64,000 nucleotides of DNA from the NCBI GenBank assembly GCA_002421005.1, contig DIJC01000020.1, forward strand, positions 124,001-188,000, given 5' to 3'. This DNA is from Enterobacteriaceae bacterium UBA5654 (GTDB lineage Bacteria > Pseudomonadota > Gammaproteobacteria > Enterobacterales > Enterobacteriaceae). How positions within the stretch are numbered: the first letter of the stretch is position 1; each line of letters opens with the position of its first letter. A program made the translations under genes and the position numbers. This document shows positions 61,204 to 64,000 of the stretch, one piece after another. The notes beneath the pieces are model-generated. The model was not told the DNA's origin, made no database searches, and was given only the letters and a program-made list of their open reading frames with translations.

Positions 61204-61422
61204 TTAACGAATAAATTTCCAGACTGATGGAGGGATTTTGTCGTAGAGCTTATTCATGGTCAGTTCAGCCAGACGGTGGTCGGCGGCTGAGTAAAATACG
61301 GCCAGCTCATTATCTGATAATTCATATTTGTTCTTCTCAATAACGCGTTCGAGCGTGTCAATTGTCTGACAGCGCCTCAAACGCATCAAATAATCAGTTT
61401 TTGTTAATGCCTTGTCAGTCAT
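61204..61422 (-). CDS. hha: Hemolysin expression-modulating protein Hha
   Basis: 72 residues, nearly identical to E. coli ('LTKTDYLMRLRRCQTIDTLE', 'AADHRLAELTMNKLYDKIP'). H-NS-binding protein that silences horizontally acquired genes; toxin-like partner of TomB. 27 nt after tomB in the same transcript. Confidence 0.97.
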   Translation of the reverse strand: MTDKALTKTDYLMRLRRCQTIDTLERVIEKNKYELSDNELAVFYSAADHRLAELTMNKLYDKIPPSVWKFIR

Positions 61423-61449
61423 AGATGTACCTTGTTGATTATCATCATT

Positions 61450-61824
61450 TTAGCAGGAGAGGCTCACCGGGTTAGCCTGGCTCACATTGACAAAGCTGTG
61501 AAACAGGTTATTACCGGATTTGCGCCACTTCTGCAAATCTTGCGTACTAATGCCATAGCTGCTGAACAACATAAAAGTGTCGTCCAGATATTCATCAATT
61601 TGCATGACCAAATTATTATCTTCATTGTGCTTAATTTTGTAATTAAGTGCGAAGGTAGCAATATGCTCGATAAGCTCATTAAGCTGGAGGTTGATCGCAG
61701 AAGTCGGATCGTTTACCCAGCCATGATTGCTCTCATCGAGATTGGCGATGCATTCATGATACAGGTTTTCACAGAGAAATTTAAGCTGTGCGATGTCATG
61801 TCTTTTTGGCGAGTATTCGTCCAT
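61450..61824 (-). CDS. tomB: Hha toxicity modulator TomB
   Basis: 124 residues, same length as E. coli YbaJ/TomB ('MDEYSPKRHDIAQLKFLCEN', 'QIDEYLDDTFMLFSSYGI'). Counters Hha; conserved Cys ('LKFLCEN') is oxidised to inactivate Hha in an oxygen-dependent manner in the E. coli pair. AAGGGG about 8 nt before the ATG. The 378-nt gap upstream to acrB is AT-rich and holds no gene. Confidence 0.95.
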   Translation of the reverse strand: MDEYSPKRHDIAQLKFLCENLYHECIANLDESNHGWVNDPTSAINLQLNELIEHIATFALNYKIKHNEDNNLVMQIDEYLDDTFMLFSSYGISTQDLQKWRKSGNNLFHSFVNVSQANPVSLSC

Positions 61825-62165
61825 AACGCACCCCTTATAAATGTTTTAAACAACGACTGGCGAACACCGTTTGGGATGGTACAACTCACTAACCTTGAAG
61901 CTAACGCTCACTCCTGATGCCTTAACTATAATCTACTCTCAAAAAGATTTCACCGCTCTGGAACGAAAAATTACAATTCTGACATTTTAATACTTTTCTC
62001 AATGCCAGTGGGTAAAGGATATGCAGCGAAATTCAGATATGGGTAGAAAATGCAGAAATGAATACATTATAGAAACAGTCGTATTACCAGGAAATATCTT
62101 AATACTTTACGGGTAAACTTACGCCGTTAATTGTCAGACATAAATAATCATGAGCAGGCAAATAA

Positions 62166-62189
62166 AAAGGGCCGCAAATGCGGCCCTTT
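62166..62189 (-). terminator. Terminator of acrAB
   Basis: AAAGGGCCGC-ATTT-GCGGCCCTTT hairpin with a T-rich tail on the minus strand, 13 nt after the acrB stop. Confidence 0.9.
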
Positions 62190-62202
62190 AGCAACAGCGA
62201 GA

Positions 62203-64000
62203 TTAATGCCGTTCTACGGGATGAGAATGTTCTACATCTTCATTCTTGCGGCTGAAGCGGCGGCGAACCACCACGAAGAATACCGGAACGAAGAAGATAG
62301 CCAGCACGGTTGCCGTGACCATCCCACCCATTACGCCAGTACCGACGGCGTTCTGCGCGCCGGAGCCTGCGCCGCTGCTGATTACCAGCGGCATAACCCC
62401 AAGGATAAACGCCAGTGAGGTCATCAGGATCGGACGCAGACGCATACGTACCGCTTCCAGCGTGGCTTCAATCAGCCCTTTGCCTTCTTTCTCCATCAGG
62501 TCTTTGGCGAATTCCACGATCAGTATCGCGTTCTTCGCCGATAGCCCAATGGTTGTCAGCAGGCCCACCTGGAAGTAAACGTCGTTGGTCAGTCCACGGA
62601 AGGTGGCCGCCAGCAGCGCACCGATGACCCCCAGCGGAACGACCAGCATGACCGAGAACGGAATCGACCAGCTCTCATACAGTGCAGCCAGACACAGGAA
62701 GACGACGATCAGCGAGATGGCGTACAGGGCAGGAGCCTGGTTGCCGGACAGCCGTTCCTGATAGGACATCCCCGTCCAGTCATAGCCGATCCCGGTAGGC
62801 AGTTTGCCGACCAGCTCTTCCATCAGATCCATCGCTTCACCGGTACTCTTACCGGGCGCGGCTTCACCAAGGATTTCCATTGACGGCAGACCGTTATAGC
62901 GTTCCAGACGCGGAGAGCCATACTCCCAGTGCGTTGTTGAGAAGGCGGAGAACGGCACCATCTGACCATCGCTGCCGCGCACGTACCAGTTGTCGATATC
63001 GCTCGGCAACATACGGTACTTCGCATCCGACATCACGTACACTTTCTTCACGCGACCACGGTCGATGAAGTCGTTAACGTAGCTACCGCCCCAGGCTGCG
63101 CCCAGCGTGGTATTGATATCGCTGATGGAAACGCCCAGCGCCTGCGCTTTTTCCTGATCGATGTCGATCTTGAACTGCGGCGTATCTTCCAGGCCGTTCG
63201 GACGCACGCCCGCCAGCATGTCTGGATGTTTTGCCACTTCGCCCAGCAGTTGGTTACGCGCCTGCGTCAGCTTCTCATGCCCCAGACCACCCTGATCGAT
63301 AAGCTGGAAGTCAAAGCCGGTGGCTGTCCCCAGCTCCACAATCGCTGGCAGGTTGAAGGCAAACACCATCGCATCTTTAATCTGCGAGAAGGTGCCCATC
63401 GCCCGGCCGGTGATCGCGCCGACTTTGTTTTCATCGCCCGGACGATCGCCCCAGTCTTTCAGGGAAACGAAGGCAATACCGGTGTTCTGACCGCGACCGG
63501 CAAAACCAAAGCCGTTAACCGCAAACACCGATTCAACGTTGGCTTTCTCTTTATTGAGATAGTAATCGGTCACTTCATCCAGCACTTTCTGGGTACGTTC
63601 CTGGGTGGCACCCGCCGGAAGCTGGGCCATGGTCAGGAATACGCCCTGGTCTTCATCCGGCAGGAACGAACTTGGCAGACGAACGAACAGGAACGCCATA
63701 CCCGCCACGATGATGATATACAGCAGCAGATAACGTCCGGTACTGCGCAGGATGTTGCCAATACTGTCGGTGTAATGATGCGTGCTCTTATCAAAGGTGC
63801 GGTTAAACCAGCCGAAGAAGCCTTTATTATGACCATGCCCGCCTTTAGCAACCGGCTTAAGCATGGTGGCACAAAGCGCAGGCGTCAGGATTAATGCCAC
63901 CAGTACCGAGAGGGCCATCGCCGAAACGATAGTAATCGAGAACTGGCGATAAATGGCCCCGGTCGAGCCGCCGAAGAAGGCCATCGGGATAAATACCGCA
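62203..64000 (-). CDS. acrB: Multidrug efflux RND transporter permease AcrB, N-terminus cut by window edge
   Basis: Open to the right edge; the visible part (about 598 residues) corresponds to residues ~450-1049 of E. coli AcrB. It covers TM5-TM12, the second half of the porter domain ('FAVNGFGFAGRGQNTGIAFVSLKDW') and the second docking domain. Conserved proton-relay Lys is in 'IGLSAKNAILIVEFAKDLM' and the C-terminus ends 'NEDVEHSHPVERH'. Forms the AcrAB-TolC pump exporting many antibiotics, dyes and bile salts. acrA lies outside the window. Confidence 0.99.
   Translation of the reverse strand, partial: AVFIPMAFFGGSTGAIYRQFSITIVSAMALSVLVALILTPALCATMLKPVAKGGHGHNKGFFGWFNRTFDKSTHHYTDSIGNILRSTGRYLLLYIIIVAGMAFLFVRLPSSFLPDEDQGVFLTMAQLPAGATQERTQKVLDEVTDYYLNKEKANVESVFAVNGFGFAGRGQNTGIAFVSLKDWGDRPGDENKVGAITGRAMGTFSQIKDAMVFAFNLPAIVELGTATGFDFQLIDQGGLGHEKLTQARNQLLGEVAKHPDMLAGVRPNGLEDTPQFKIDIDQEKAQALGVSISDINTTLGAAWGGSYVNDFIDRGRVKKVYVMSDAKYRMLPSDIDNWYVRGSDGQMVPFSAFSTTHWEYGSPRLERYNGLPSMEILGEAAPGKSTGEAMDLMEELVGKLPTGIGYDWTGMSYQERLSGNQAPALYAISLIVVFLCLAALYESWSIPFSVMLVVPLGVIGALLAATFRGLTNDVYFQVGLLTTIGLSAKNAILIVEFAKDLMEKEGKGLIEATLEAVRMRLRPILMTSLAFILGVMPLVISSGAGSGAQNAVGTGVMGGMVTATVLAIFFVPVFFVVVRRRFSRKNEDVEHSHPVERH

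Noticed and set aside
61825..62202. A gene between tomB and acrB
   Set aside because: Frames here are short and AT-rich with no ribosome sites of note; it reads as the control region of tomB-hha plus the acrB terminator.
1..64000. CRISPR arrays, transposases, phage genes, integrases, tRNA genes
   Set aside because: I saw no regularly spaced direct repeats, no transposase or integrase motifs, and no cloverleaf sequence in the gaps examined. The only RNA gene supported is ffs.

Overview
This window comes from the chromosome of a gamma-proteobacterium of the Enterobacteriaceae. Most genes lie in the order tsx-yajI-nrdR-ribD ... cyo-ampG-bolA-tig-clpPX-lon ... glnK-amtB-tesB ... ylaC-maa-hha-tomB-acrB, as in Escherichia, and the proteins are close to their E. 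coli counterparts. The window is not E. coli. It carries an ERIC repeat, a ccdA-like cysteine desulfidase gene beside decR, rpmE2-rpmJ2 next to ylaC, and several accessory blocks. This fits an Enterobacter/Lelliottia/Leclercia/Kosakonia-type genome; the genus cannot be fixed from the sequence alone.

Layout. 1-1983: end of a sugar ABC operon (LacI regulator, then a solute-binding protein running off the left edge). 2326-7741: tsx, the lipoprotein yajI, and the nrdR-ribD-ribE-nusB-thiL cluster. pgpA, which normally follows thiL, is missing. 7782-15787: yajO, dxs-ispA-xseB (isoprenoid precursors), thiI, yajL-panE, yajQ. 15887-25482: yajR, the cytochrome bo3 oxidase operon cyoABCDE, ampG-yajG and bolA. 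25827-32470: the protein quality-control block tig, clpP, clpX, lon, with hupB. 32664-39002: ppiD, ybaV, fadM, queC, ybaE, cof. 39045-46127: the cysteine-detoxification pair ccdA-like/decR, the ABC exporter pair mdlAB, and the nitrogen-control operon glnK-amtB with a clear sigma-54 promoter. 46170-48270: tesB, an ERIC element, ybaY and ybaZ (atl).

Accessory blocks. 48394-51745 holds an NhaC-type antiporter and a Cys/Met-metabolism PLP enzyme in one coupled operon, preceded by a possible small leader ORF and a divergent XRE regulator with an operator-like inverted repeat. The 4.5S RNA gene ffs (51910-52023) follows. Then comes an AT-rich stretch with a ribbon-helix-helix-like protein overlapping a 71-residue unknown protein (52278-52738), where E. 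coli has ybaA. pdeB (c-di-GMP phosphodiesterase) is translationally coupled to a flavin reductase-like gene (52870-54968). 55062-58634 is a sugar-acid/PTS block (GntR regulator, RspA/mannonate dehydratase-like enolase, PTS EIIBC).

Right end. Zur-controlled alternative ribosomal proteins rpmE2-rpmJ2, a GNAT acetyltransferase, ylaC, maa, hha-tomB, and the C-terminal 57% of acrB, cut by the window edge. No transposase, phage gene, tRNA, rRNA operon or CRISPR array was seen. The most promising less-described elements are the XRE/leader/PLP/NhaC unit, the small overlapping pair next to ffs, and the clean absence of pgpA.
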